DNA of 64,000 bases from contig NZ_JALGQH010000001.1 in the NCBI RefSeq assembly GCF_022810305.1, positions 372,001 through 436,000 of the forward strand, in the 5' to 3' direction. The notes beneath the pieces were generated by a model. The model saw only the letters and a list, made by a program, of their open reading frames with translations. It made no database searches and was not told the origin of the DNA. This DNA is from Rhodococcus sp. ARC_M6. GTDB lineage: Bacteria; Actinomycetota; Actinomycetes; Mycobacteriales; Mycobacteriaceae. Below, piece after piece: positions 35,714 through 43,040 of the stretch (the stretch's first letter is position 1; each line of letters begins with the position of its first letter). Position numbers and translations under genes: made by a program.

Positions 35714-36507
35714 GGCGACTCGACGGTCAGCGCGTCCTGGTGACGGGCGCGGCCGGCGGAATGGGCCGTGCGCACTGCATCAGGTTGGCTCAGGAGGGCG
35801 CGTCGGTGATTGCACTCGACGTGGCCGAAGCTGCCGATGCGCTCGAGGAGACTGCGCAGGGTGTCCGGGAACTCGGCGTCGTCGCGGTTACCGGCAGCGC
35901 GGACATCAGGGATTTCGATACTCTCGCCGCGGTGGTGGCGGACTGTGTGAAGGCGGTCGGCGGACTCGACGTCGTCGTCGCCAATGCCGGCGTCTACGAC
36001 ACACCCGGGCCCGCCTGGACGATTGATCCGGCGATCTGGAATCGTTCGCTCGACGTCAACCTCACCGGAGCCTGGCACACGGTCAAGGCATGTGTTCCAC
36101 ATTTCCGCGATGGCGGATCGGTGATTCTCGTGAGTTCTACTGCCGGAATCAAAGGTATTGCGGGAGCGGGACATTACAGTGCCGCGAAGCATGCTGTGGT
36201 CGGCTTGTCGCGGACCTTGGCCAATGAATTGGGGGCGCAGAATATTCGCGTTAACTCGGTACATCCCGGATCGGTGCGGACTCCGATGATTATCAACGAG
36301 AAGGTCTTCGCGAACCTGTGCCCGGGCATCGAGAACCCCACTGAAGCCGATGCGGCCGCAGTGCTCAGTTCACGGAACCTCCTTCCGATCCCGTGGGTGG
36401 ATCCAGTGGATGTGAGCAATGCCGTCCTGTTCCTCGCATCATCCGAATCCCGATACATGACCGGTTGCCAATTGGTGATCGACGCCGGCCTGACCCAGAA
36501 GGTGTGA
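35710..36507 (+). CDS. SDR oxidoreductase, mycofactocin-dependent type
   Basis: A 265-residue short-chain dehydrogenase. Cofactor motif TGAAGGMGR, NAGVY, catalytic Ser in VSSTAG and Tyr-x3-Lys (HYSAAKHA). The late segment NLLPIPWVDPVDVSNAVLFLASSESRYMTG is characteristic of SDRs that keep NAD bound and recycle it with mycofactocin. The start overlaps the BVMO stop (ATGA). It probably makes the ketone used by the BVMO from an alcohol, or oxidises the alcohol released from its ester product; this is inference. Confidence 0.8.
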   Translation: MRRLDGQRVLVTGAAGGMGRAHCIRLAQEGASVIALDVAEAADALEETAQGVRELGVVAVTGSADIRDFDTLAAVVADCVKAVGGLDVVVANAGVYDTPGPAWTIDPAIWNRSLDVNLTGAWHTVKACVPHFRDGGSVILVSSTAGIKGIAGAGHYSAAKHAVVGLSRTLANELGAQNIRVNSVHPGSVRTPMIINEKVFANLCPGIENPTEADAAAVLSSRNLLPIPWVDPVDVSNAVLFLASSESRYMTGCQLVIDAGLTQKV

Positions 36508-36511
36508 ACTG

Positions 36512-37336
36512 ATGAGACTGGAAGGAAAGATCGCGCTGGTTACCGGTGCCGCTCGGGGAATCGGACGGGCCCAGGCTGTGCGATTCGCCGAGGAGGGCGC
36601 GGACATCATCGCCGTGGATGTCTGCGGCGCCGTCGAGACGACGGTGACACCGCCGTCTACTTTCGACGACCTGACCGAGACCGCATCCCTGGTTCGGGCA
36701 CAAGGGCGCCGAATCGAAACGGCCGTCGTGGACGTCCGCGATCTGGAAGCGCTTCGTAGTGCCGTTGATTCAGCGGTGAGTTCACTCGGTGGTCTCGATA
36801 TCGTCTGTGCCACCGCTGGAATCACTTCATCCGACGCATCCATGACGATGTCGGAATCAATGTGGCAGACCATGCTCGACGTCAACCTGACTGGCGTTTG
36901 GCACACGTGTTCTGTTGCGGCGCCTCACTTGATCGAACGCGGCGGCGGAGCTATGACGTTGACCAGTTCCATTGCCGGACTACGCGGACTCGTCGGAGTT
37001 GCGCACTACACCGCCGCCAAACACGGCGTCGTGGGTCTGATGCGTTCACTGGCAAAAGAACTGGCGCCGTACAACGTTCGAGTAAACACCGTGCATCCCA
37101 CGAATGTAGACACACCGATGATTCAGAACCAGATGGTACGAGGTAAGTTCCGCCCAGACCTCGAAAACCCGACGCGGGAAGAGTTTGCCGCTGCCGCGAT
37201 GACCATGAACATGCTGCCCATTCCCTGGATCGAACCTGTGGATGTCGCCAACGCGACGCTTTTCCTCTCGTCCGACGAGGCCCGCTACATCACGTCCGTC
37301 GCCTTGCCCGTAGACGCGGGGAGTTCGTCTCGTTGA
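36512..37336 (+). CDS. SDR oxidoreductase, mycofactocin-dependent type with insert
   Basis: A 274-residue SDR with TGAARGIGR, Ser-Tyr-Lys (TSSIAG, HYTAAKHG) and the MLPIPWIEPVDVANATLFLSSDEARYITS segment. Between beta-2 and beta-3 it has the insert TPPSTFDDLTETASLVRAQG, typical of the mycofactocin-coupled (carveol-dehydrogenase-like) subfamily, which uses non-exchangeable NAD. It lies four bases after the preceding SDR. No mycofactocin biosynthesis genes lie in the window. Confidence 0.82.
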   Translation: MRLEGKIALVTGAARGIGRAQAVRFAEEGADIIAVDVCGAVETTVTPPSTFDDLTETASLVRAQGRRIETAVVDVRDLEALRSAVDSAVSSLGGLDIVCATAGITSSDASMTMSESMWQTMLDVNLTGVWHTCSVAAPHLIERGGGAMTLTSSIAGLRGLVGVAHYTAAKHGVVGLMRSLAKELAPYNVRVNTVHPTNVDTPMIQNQMVRGKFRPDLENPTREEFAAAAMTMNMLPIPWIEPVDVANATLFLSSDEARYITSVALPVDAGSSSR

Positions 37337-37395
37337 GCATCTGAGGGTGCAACCCTCGAGTGGCGACATGATGAACTGACGGCCCAAAATTGCCC

Positions 37396-37423
37396 TTGAC
37401 TCGAATGGATGTTCGAGTACAAT
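37396..37423 (+). promoter_or_regulatory. SOS promoter with LexA box in the spacer
   Basis: TTGACT (37396-37401), 16 bases, TACAAT (37418-37423). The spacer carries TCGAAT-GGAT-GTTCGA (37401-37416), one base from the actinobacterial LexA consensus TCGAAC-N4-GTTCGA. Bound LexA would cover the promoter, so the DUF222/HNH gene should be DNA-damage inducible. Confidence 0.75.
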
Positions 37424-37447
37424 TGGGGGCAAGGATGGGGGGATCCG

Positions 37448-38815
37448 ATGAGTGTCGATACCGTAGTTGCCGATGTTGTGGCTGGTTCTGCAATTAATGT
37501 GCGCGGCATGCTGTGGCAACTACGTCCGTGCGACGTGCGGGAAGTCGCCATCAGTGTGTCCGCGGAAATCCTACGGCTGGAAGCGATCCGGGTTGCCGCG
37601 GTCGACGCGTTAGCCCTTCATCCGGACGAACAAGTGCTGTGTTACCGTGGTGTCGGCCGCTGGCTGGCCGCGAACACGATGCTGCAGAATGCGGCCGGAA
37701 ACCGGATCGCCGCCCTCGGGGTGGCCCTGCGAGCATTCCCCGCCATTGCGGCGCAGTTCGATGCCGGTGACCTCACCGTCGACCATGCCGCGCTGATCGC
37801 CGCGTTCTGCGAGTCCCCACCGAAAGGGATGCCGGACCGCGCCTTACCGCATTGCCTGAAAACTCTGCTCGCGGCAGCCTCCGGGGTGGAGGCGACCACC
37901 ACGAAACTGCGGTACGCCATCGCCGTGCTCGAGCGGATCTTCGAATCCGAGGACATCCCGGCCGGGGAGGACGACGACCGGAATGAGTTGCGCATCGCGC
38001 CGACGTTGAACGGTCGGGTGGTGATCAAAGGTGATTTCGATGCGTTGACCGGCGAAATGCTGTTGTCGGCGTTGTCGGGGTTGTCGATGCCGACCCCTGC
38101 CGCGGATGGGACTCCGGATGCGCGGTCGGCGGCCAAGCGGACGGCGGATGCGTTGACGGAGTTGATTCGTCGGTATCTCGACAATGCGGCGACCGGGGTG
38201 GACGGTGGTCAGCGTCCGCATGTGAATGTGCATGTGGCTGCGAAAGATCTTGCGGAGCATCGGGACTGCGCCAGTACTGCAACTTCTCGCTCGGCTTCTC
38301 CCGATGACGAGACTGACGTCGAAGGTATACCGGTGTGGAGCTTCGACGACCTCGACGATCTCGATGTCGGGCATATGCCGTGGATGGGTCCGCTGAGTAT
38401 CACCCGCACCCGGATGTTGGCGTGTGATTGCATGCTTTCGACGGTGCTGCTGGATGAGAACGGTGCCCCGCTCGATGTGAGTCCACTGAAACGGTTGGTG
38501 TCGGCGGCGCAGCGGACGGCGTTGATCGCCCGCGACAAGGGATGTGCGTTCCCGTCGTGTGATGCGGTGCCGGCGTGGTGCGATGCGCACCATATTCGGC
38601 CGTGGTCGCAGGGCGGATTGACGGTGATGGACAACCTCACCCTGCTCTGCCGAGCGCACCACACCCTGATCCACCGTAAGGCCGGTTTTGCGGGGCAGTG
38701 GGAAATCAAGATGGGGTCGGATCGGAAGCCGTGGTTCATTCCGGCGGCGGGGATTGATCCGGTGCAGCGGCCGCGGCGATCAAACCTGCGTCCGGGTCCG
38801 GTACTGCGCACATAA
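37448..38815 (+). CDS. DUF222 / HNH endonuclease (13E12-repeat family)
   Basis: A 455-residue protein with an N-terminal DUF222 helical domain and a C-terminal HNH nuclease domain (CAFPSCDAVPAWCDAHHIRPWSQGG, then DNLTLLCRAHHTLIH). The family is repeated in mycobacterial and rhodococcal genomes (REP13E12), and some members carry LexA sites. ATG 37448 is chosen because the frame's earlier start at 37409 lies inside the promoter. The region 38040-38200 is rich in TTG/GTG codons unlike its flanks, in keeping with recombination among family copies. The target DNA is unknown. Confidence 0.82.
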   Translation: MSVDTVVADVVAGSAINVRGMLWQLRPCDVREVAISVSAEILRLEAIRVAAVDALALHPDEQVLCYRGVGRWLAANTMLQNAAGNRIAALGVALRAFPAIAAQFDAGDLTVDHAALIAAFCESPPKGMPDRALPHCLKTLLAAASGVEATTTKLRYAIAVLERIFESEDIPAGEDDDRNELRIAPTLNGRVVIKGDFDALTGEMLLSALSGLSMPTPAADGTPDARSAAKRTADALTELIRRYLDNAATGVDGGQRPHVNVHVAAKDLAEHRDCASTATSRSASPDDETDVEGIPVWSFDDLDDLDVGHMPWMGPLSITRTRMLACDCMLSTVLLDENGAPLDVSPLKRLVSAAQRTALIARDKGCAFPSCDAVPAWCDAHHIRPWSQGGLTVMDNLTLLCRAHHTLIHRKAGFAGQWEIKMGSDRKPWFIPAAGIDPVQRPRRSNLRPGPVLRT

Positions 38816-38859
38816 ATTGTGTTGCGGCAGAACCGAATTCTTATCAAACTGCAGACAGT

Positions 38860-38900
38860 GTCAAGCTTCGCGTCGGGGATACTCCGCCGCGAAGCTTGAC
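38860..38900. terminator. bidirectional terminator hairpin
   Basis: GTCAAGCTTCGCG and its exact complement form a 13-bp stem around 15 bases, between the convergent DUF222/HNH gene and the 38939 gene. Confidence 0.75.
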
Positions 38901-38938
38901 GTGTGGCTGCAGGTGCGTAGTTCAGGCCGATACGTAGT

Positions 38939-39184
38939 TCAGGACAATATGCCGGGCACCGGGTAGCTGCGCTCACTCATCTCGACAGCTCCGGCGTCGG
39001 CAAGATCGTTGATGGTGTCACGCAACGCCGAGCACGACCGCTGTGTGAAGGGTTGATCCGATGCGCGGGCGAGTTCCGGGCAGACCTGCGCGGAATCCTC
39101 GAGCCACTGCACACTCGTGTGCTCATTGCTGTACTTCTCGACAAGCACCCGATTTCCGCAATTGCGGCAACTGACCTGGCGCAT
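38939..39184 (-). CDS. small CxxC protein coupled to ketosteroid isomerase
   Basis: An 81-residue protein of unknown function that starts MRQVSCRNCGNRVLVEKYSN. It has a CxxC near the N-terminus and further Cys at VCPEL and RSCSAL, which could bind zinc or an Fe-S cluster; it is not a standard ferredoxin. The ATG overlaps the stop of the ketosteroid isomerase gene (ATGA), so translation is coupled and a role in the same pathway, possibly as an electron-transfer or scaffold partner, is likely but unproven. Confidence 0.6.
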   Translation of the reverse strand: MRQVSCRNCGNRVLVEKYSNEHTSVQWLEDSAQVCPELARASDQPFTQRSCSALRDTINDLADAGAVEMSERSYPVPGILS

Positions 39185-39570
39185 CAGCGTGAGATCATGT
39201 CGGACGGCGCCCAGAATGCACGCATGCTGGTGATCTTCGCGTCCTCGTCGAACGTCATCACGTCGATCGGAGCGATTTCGTAGATCTTGTCACCCACGGG
39301 GGTGACAACGCGGAAATGGAAGGCTGCGCTGGAACCGCTGACACGCAGGGTCAGCAGTTCGATCTCCTGGGTCCGGCCTTCGAGTGCGCCGTAGAACTCG
39401 GTGATGGCTGCCTTGCCGCTGCGAGGTTCGCTACCCACCGGATCCTCGAGAGTTCCGTTCTCGGCATACAGCGCAGCGATGTCCGCAGTCACTCCGCGGG
39501 AAACGGCGTCGAGGTACGCGGTCACGGTCGCGGTGATCGCAGCGGTGGTGTCAGGTTCGAGAGTGGTCAT
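39184..39570 (-). CDS. steroid delta-isomerase (ketosteroid isomerase)
   Basis: A 128-residue NTF2-fold enzyme. It closely resembles, from memory, the Comamonas delta5-3-ketosteroid isomerase: the stretch GTLEDPVGSEPRSGKAAITE is almost the same in both. The catalytic Tyr19 (TAYLDAV), Asp43 (LEDPVG) and Asp103 (APIDVM) are all present. It would move the double bond of 3-keto-delta5 steroids to delta4. The start at MTTLEPD (39570) is used because the frame upstream runs into the terminator hairpin. It lies downstream of the HsaB-like gene but behind that gene's terminator, so it may have its own promoter. Confidence 0.82.
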   Translation of the reverse strand: MTTLEPDTTAAITATVTAYLDAVSRGVTADIAALYAENGTLEDPVGSEPRSGKAAITEFYGALEGRTQEIELLTLRVSGSSAAFHFRVVTPVGDKIYEIAPIDVMTFDEDAKITSMRAFWAPSDMISR

Positions 39571-39596
39571 CGACGTAATCCGATCAGTTGTGTACC

Positions 39597-39625
39597 GGTG
39601 AAGTCGGTTTCGCACCGACTTCACC
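39597..39625 (-). terminator. terminator of the flavin reductase gene
   Basis: GGTGAAGTCGGT and ACCGACTTCACC, a perfect 12-bp stem with loop TTCGC, 64 bases beyond the stop of the leftward flavin reductase gene. Confidence 0.75.
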
Positions 39626-39688
39626 GCACGCTATCGCTACCGACCTGATCGATTGCCCTGATCTCCCACGCAGCGGGACAAGCGAGGA

Positions 39689-40189
39689 CTACGCGTCGAA
39701 GCGACCGAATCCGCCACGGTAGAAGAGCAGCGGTCCGTCGTGTCGAATGACGGTGAGATCGGTGACGCGCGCGACGACGATGGTGTGATCGCCGGCATCG
39801 TGCTCGTTTTCGATGGTGGCCTCGATGCGAGCAAGCGCGCCGGCCAGTGCCGGTGCACCGTTGATGCCGGCTTCCCACTCGATGCCGCTGAACTTGTCAC
39901 TGCCGCCGCGAGCGAAAGCTGCGCACATGTCCTGCTGATCGTGGGCGAGAACGTTGATGCAGATGGTTCCGGCTTCGCGGAGCTTTGGCCAACTCGTCGA
40001 CGTCTTGGCCGGGCAGAAGGACAGCAGCGGGGGATCAAGTGAAACGGAGACCAGGGACTGGCACGTGAACCCGAGCGGGGACTGACCGTCATGGGCGGTG
40101 ATAACCGTGACGCCGGTGCAGAAGTTGCTCATCACGTCGCGCATCGTGCGCCCGTCCAGCGCCGGGGGTGCGGCATTTTCTACGGACAT
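39689..40189 (-). CDS. hsaB: flavin reductase, HsaB-like
   Basis: A 166-residue FMN/FAD reductase-like domain protein (CTGVTVITAHDGQSPLGFTC; SVSLDPPLLSFCPAKTSTSW; ICINVLAHDQQDMCAAFA; GDHTIVVARVTDL). Proteins of this type supply reduced flavin to two-component monooxygenases such as HsaA, which hydroxylates a secosteroid phenol. The likely partner is encoded at 43041-44222. HsaB is assigned from family and neighbours; it may be a paralogue of the main cholesterol-cluster enzyme. Divergent from a PadR-type regulator gene. Confidence 0.75.
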   Translation of the reverse strand: MSVENAAPPALDGRTMRDVMSNFCTGVTVITAHDGQSPLGFTCQSLVSVSLDPPLLSFCPAKTSTSWPKLREAGTICINVLAHDQQDMCAAFARGGSDKFSGIEWEAGINGAPALAGALARIEATIENEHDAGDHTIVVARVTDLTVIRHDGPLLFYRGGFGRFDA

Positions 40190-40414
40190 GTTGTCTCCTC
40201 GATCAAAGCTCTACAAACGGTTGATCACTACGATGTGGGGCGTAATCGTTGTAATCCAGCGACAGTCCCACTCACTGGCAGTGATGAACGTCTACTCGCC
40301 GATCGGGTGCGCTCGGGGCTTTATACCTGTTGTTCCCGTTCGAAGCTCCCGCTCAGTGGGCACTTTCGTACCAGTGACCTCGGCAAATGCGCGGTGATTG
40401 TTAGACTTCCTCTC

Positions 40415-41101
40415 ATGTCCGAACCCGAAGATGTGTCCAGAGGACTACCGGCAACCAGCTGGGCGGTCCTCGGGATGCTCGCGTTCGGAGAAGAGCTGAC
40501 AGGAAACGACCTGAAGAAATGGGCCGACTGGAGCGTCGGCTTCTTCTACTGGAGTCCATCGATCAGCCAGGTGTATGCCGAGCTCAAGAAACTCGAGGCC
40601 ATCGGCTTCGTGGAATCGCGAGTCGTATCCGAACCCGGTGTGCGGGGACGACGCCTCTATGCGATCACCGAACCTGGAACCGACGCACTTCGAACGTGGT
40701 CGCGAGATGCGCCCGTCGAGGTTCCCGTGCTCAAGCACGGAGTCATGCTGCGTCTGTGGATGGGGCACCTCAATGACCCGGAACGGCTCAAGGCGCTTGT
40801 CGCTGCTCACATCGCCAACGTCGAAGTGCAGCTCCGGCGGGCCGAACTTCACGCCGATCACGCGGACAACGAACCGGCGTGGTCGTTTCCGCGCATGACG
40901 TTGAGGTGGTCGGTGCGATACTTCCGTGCTGAAATCGAGCTTGCCCGTGAACTATTCGACGAAATCGACAATGCGTCGGCGGAGTTCGCGAAAGTTGCCG
41001 ATCACGACCAGTTCGGGTCGCCGTTGCCGATCTCGCCTGGCCGCTGGAAGAACGTCGAGGCCCACGTTCGCGCACTCGCTCAGAACAGTAGCGATATCTG
41101 A
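40415..41101 (+). CDS. PadR-family transcriptional regulator
   Basis: A 228-residue regulator with an N-terminal winged helix (TSWAVLGMLAFGEELTGNDL; SPSISQVYAELKKLEAIGFV; GRRLYAITEPG) and a helical C-terminal (Vir-type) dimerisation domain. ATG 40415 lies only 8 bases after a TAGACT -10-like box, so the message is nearly leaderless; the longer upstream frame overlaps the flavin reductase. It is divergent from that gene and may repress it. A small TCACT-GGC-AGTGA repeat (40272-40284) is a weak operator candidate. Confidence 0.8.
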   Translation: MSEPEDVSRGLPATSWAVLGMLAFGEELTGNDLKKWADWSVGFFYWSPSISQVYAELKKLEAIGFVESRVVSEPGVRGRRLYAITEPGTDALRTWSRDAPVEVPVLKHGVMLRLWMGHLNDPERLKALVAAHIANVEVQLRRAELHADHADNEPAWSFPRMTLRWSVRYFRAEIELARELFDEIDNASAEFAKVADHDQFGSPLPISPGRWKNVEAHVRALAQNSSDI

Positions 41102-41141
41102 AACCGCCACGGCATCCAATTTCTCACGGTAGCTGGTTATT

Positions 41142-41930
41142 TCACGCTCCGGCTGCCGTGGGCAGGTTGCGCAGCATCTGACGACGCTGCAAAGTCGGTG
41201 TGACAGTGAGGGCCCCGCCGTCGATTGCACGCCAGATGGCAGCGGCAGCCATGCGGACCGGGGCGGCGCTGATGTGATCATTGCGGAGAGCTTTCGACGG
41301 GCCGCAGATCGAGACGGCTGCGACGGCGCGGCCGACGGGGCCTATTGGCACTGCCAGGCAGCTGAATCCGGCAAGCCCGCTTCCGCTTTCGAAGGCAACG
41401 CCGGCATCGCGGATCCGGGCGCGGTGGCTCTGGGGTGTGGGATGCGGGGACTCGAATGCCAGCAATGCCTGCCCGAGTGCGGTCAGAGCTGCGGGACGGC
41501 GTTCGCCGACGCGGGTCGGGACTGCGGCACCGAGGCGTCCACCGATCTTCTCGAGATACACCACATCGGACCCGTCGAGGATGCCGAGATGAACGACAAA
41601 TCCTGTGACGCGATACAGCTCGTGGAGGAGGGGCATGGCGGCACTGTGGAGACGATCCTGGTGAACCGCGAGTGATCCCAGTTCGACCAAGCGCATCCCG
41701 AGTTCGTAGTCGCGGCCTTCGCGTCGTAGCCAGCGCATCGACACAAGGCGCTCCAGTAGGCGATGCGCAGAAGATCGAGGTAGTCCGGTGCGTCGAACAA
41801 TCTGGGCGAGGGTCAACCTGCCCGGTCCCTCGAAGGCGTCGAGGACGACCGAGACGCGATCGAGAACGGCCGTTGGCGCAGAGTCGCACTCCGGCGCGTC
41901 CACGGACTGCAGTGTCATCGTCATCGTCAT
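41142..41930 (-). CDS. IclR-family transcriptional regulator
   Basis: A 262-residue regulator with an N-terminal winged helix (LTLAQIVRRTGLPRSSAHRLLERLV) and a C-terminal effector domain (GFSCLAVPIGPVGRAVAAVSI). The 5' end repeats ATGACG, giving ATGs at 41930, 41924 and 41918; 41930 is preferred because GTGAGG lies 7 bases upstream. It follows the KshA-HsaA-HsaC-like genes on the same strand but behind a strong terminator. A large inverted repeat (41951-41982) just upstream suggests autoregulation. It probably controls the adjacent catabolic genes. Confidence 0.85.
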   Translation of the reverse strand: MTMTMTLQSVDAPECDSAPTAVLDRVSVVLDAFEGPGRLTLAQIVRRTGLPRSSAHRLLERLVSMRWLRREGRDYELGMRLVELGSLAVHQDRLHSAAMPLLHELYRVTGFVVHLGILDGSDVVYLEKIGGRLGAAVPTRVGERRPAALTALGQALLAFESPHPTPQSHRARIRDAGVAFESGSGLAGFSCLAVPIGPVGRAVAAVSICGPSKALRNDHISAAPVRMAAAAIWRAIDGGALTVTPTLQRRQMLRNLPTAAGA

Positions 41931-41950
41931 CGTGTGCCTCACTTCTCATG

Positions 41951-41982
41951 AATTGAAATCCAGCGAACTGGCTATTTCAATT
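41951..41982. promoter_or_regulatory. large inverted repeat upstream of the IclR gene
   Basis: AATTGAAAT and ATTTCAATT (9-bp arms) enclose a second palindrome, CCAG-CGAA-CTGG. It starts 20 bases before the IclR start codon. TGAAAT/ATTTCA arms are usual for IclR-family sites, so autorepression is likely. Confidence 0.65.
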
Positions 41983-42057
41983 AGGAATAGTGTCATAGAG
42001 TTCGCAGTTTGTGAAGTGAATCACCGAAAATCCTCAGATGTGATGGCTGCCGAACAC

Positions 42058-42096
42058 AGAAAGGGCTTGCGCGAATTTCTCGCGCAAGCCCTTTCT
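42058..42096 (-). terminator. strong terminator after the HsaC-like gene
   Basis: A perfect 17-bp stem (AGAAAGGGCTTGCGCGA with complement) and a five-base loop, 14 bases beyond the stop. Confidence 0.85.
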
Positions 42097-42110
42097 GTAC
42101 TGCGGAACGC

Positions 42111-43022
42111 CTACATTGCAGCTAGCGGTTCGCTGCCCGACCAGTCATGGCCCCAGTAGCTGTCTGCCGTGATCTCCTCGGCGGAGTACGAATCCTGATC
42201 GACCGTCATGCCGTCGGTGCCGAACTCGATGTCCCAGCCGCCGGGAGCGCGAACGTAGAACGAGACCATCTTGTCGTTGGTGTGTCGGCCCAGAGTGGAG
42301 GACACCGAGAAGCCGTCCTTGACCACTCTGTCCAGCGCCTGGCCGACGGCATCGAGGGTATCGACCTCGACCATGATGTGAACCAAGCCCGGTGCGCCGC
42401 CGTGCGGGGCAGGGCACAGCGCCAAACTGTGGTGACGCTCGTTGACGCCCATGAAACGAACACGCATCGGACCGTATTCCGGCGGCGCGGGAATGCGGAA
42501 GGCGCCGCGCGGATAGAAGCCGAGAACCTCGGTGTAGAAGTCGAAGCTTGCGGCGCTGTCCATGACCGGAAGCACCACATGGCCGAGACCCTGTGCGCCG
42601 GTGACAAATCGAGCACCGAACGGCGTCACGACGGGGCTGTGGTCGAGAACTGCACCATGGAAGATCTCGATGGTGGCGCCGCCGGGATCGGTGAAGGTGA
42701 TTACCTCTTCGACTCGTCGTGCATCGGCCTCTGCGAGTGAAAGCTGTTCGACGGCAGTGCCGAACTTCTCCAGAGCAGCCTGTACGCGTCGCAGTGCCGC
42801 GTGGTCGGCGACCTCCCAACCGATGCTGACGATCTCGTCGCGCTCACCCTCGACGATCACGATGCGGGCGGCGCGCTCGTCGAGGCGCAAGTACAGTGCG
42901 TTCTCGTCCGGTCCACTGCCCTTGGCGAAGCCCAGGACGTCGAAAGCGAAAGTGCGCCAGCGCGCCATGTCATTGGTCGAGATCTTGACGTAACCAAGTC
43001 CCTTGATGTCGTTGTGTGTCAT
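42111..43022 (-). CDS. hsaC: extradiol catechol dioxygenase, HsaC/BphC type
   Basis: A 303-residue type I extradiol dioxygenase with two vicinal-oxygen-chelate domains. The Fe(II) ligands His148 (GLGHVVLP), His215 (GLVHIMVEV) and Glu266 (WDIEFGTDG) are all present, at positions like those of HsaC/BphC. It would open a catecholic ring by meta cleavage, here probably a secosteroid catechol made by the HsaA-like enzyme directly upstream (18 bases apart). No HsaD-type hydrolase for its product is in the window. Confidence 0.85.
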   Translation of the reverse strand: MTHNDIKGLGYVKISTNDMARWRTFAFDVLGFAKGSGPDENALYLRLDERAARIVIVEGERDEIVSIGWEVADHAALRRVQAALEKFGTAVEQLSLAEADARRVEEVITFTDPGGATIEIFHGAVLDHSPVVTPFGARFVTGAQGLGHVVLPVMDSAASFDFYTEVLGFYPRGAFRIPAPPEYGPMRVRFMGVNERHHSLALCPAPHGGAPGLVHIMVEVDTLDAVGQALDRVVKDGFSVSSTLGRHTNDKMVSFYVRAPGGWDIEFGTDGMTVDQDSYSAEEITADSYWGHDWSGSEPLAAM

Positions 43023-43040
43023 CGTGTTTGTTGCTCCTGG

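Noticed and set aside
37409-37447. Start of the DUF222/HNH gene at 37409
   Set aside because: This codon lies within the LexA box and -10 of the promoter, upstream of any possible transcription start.
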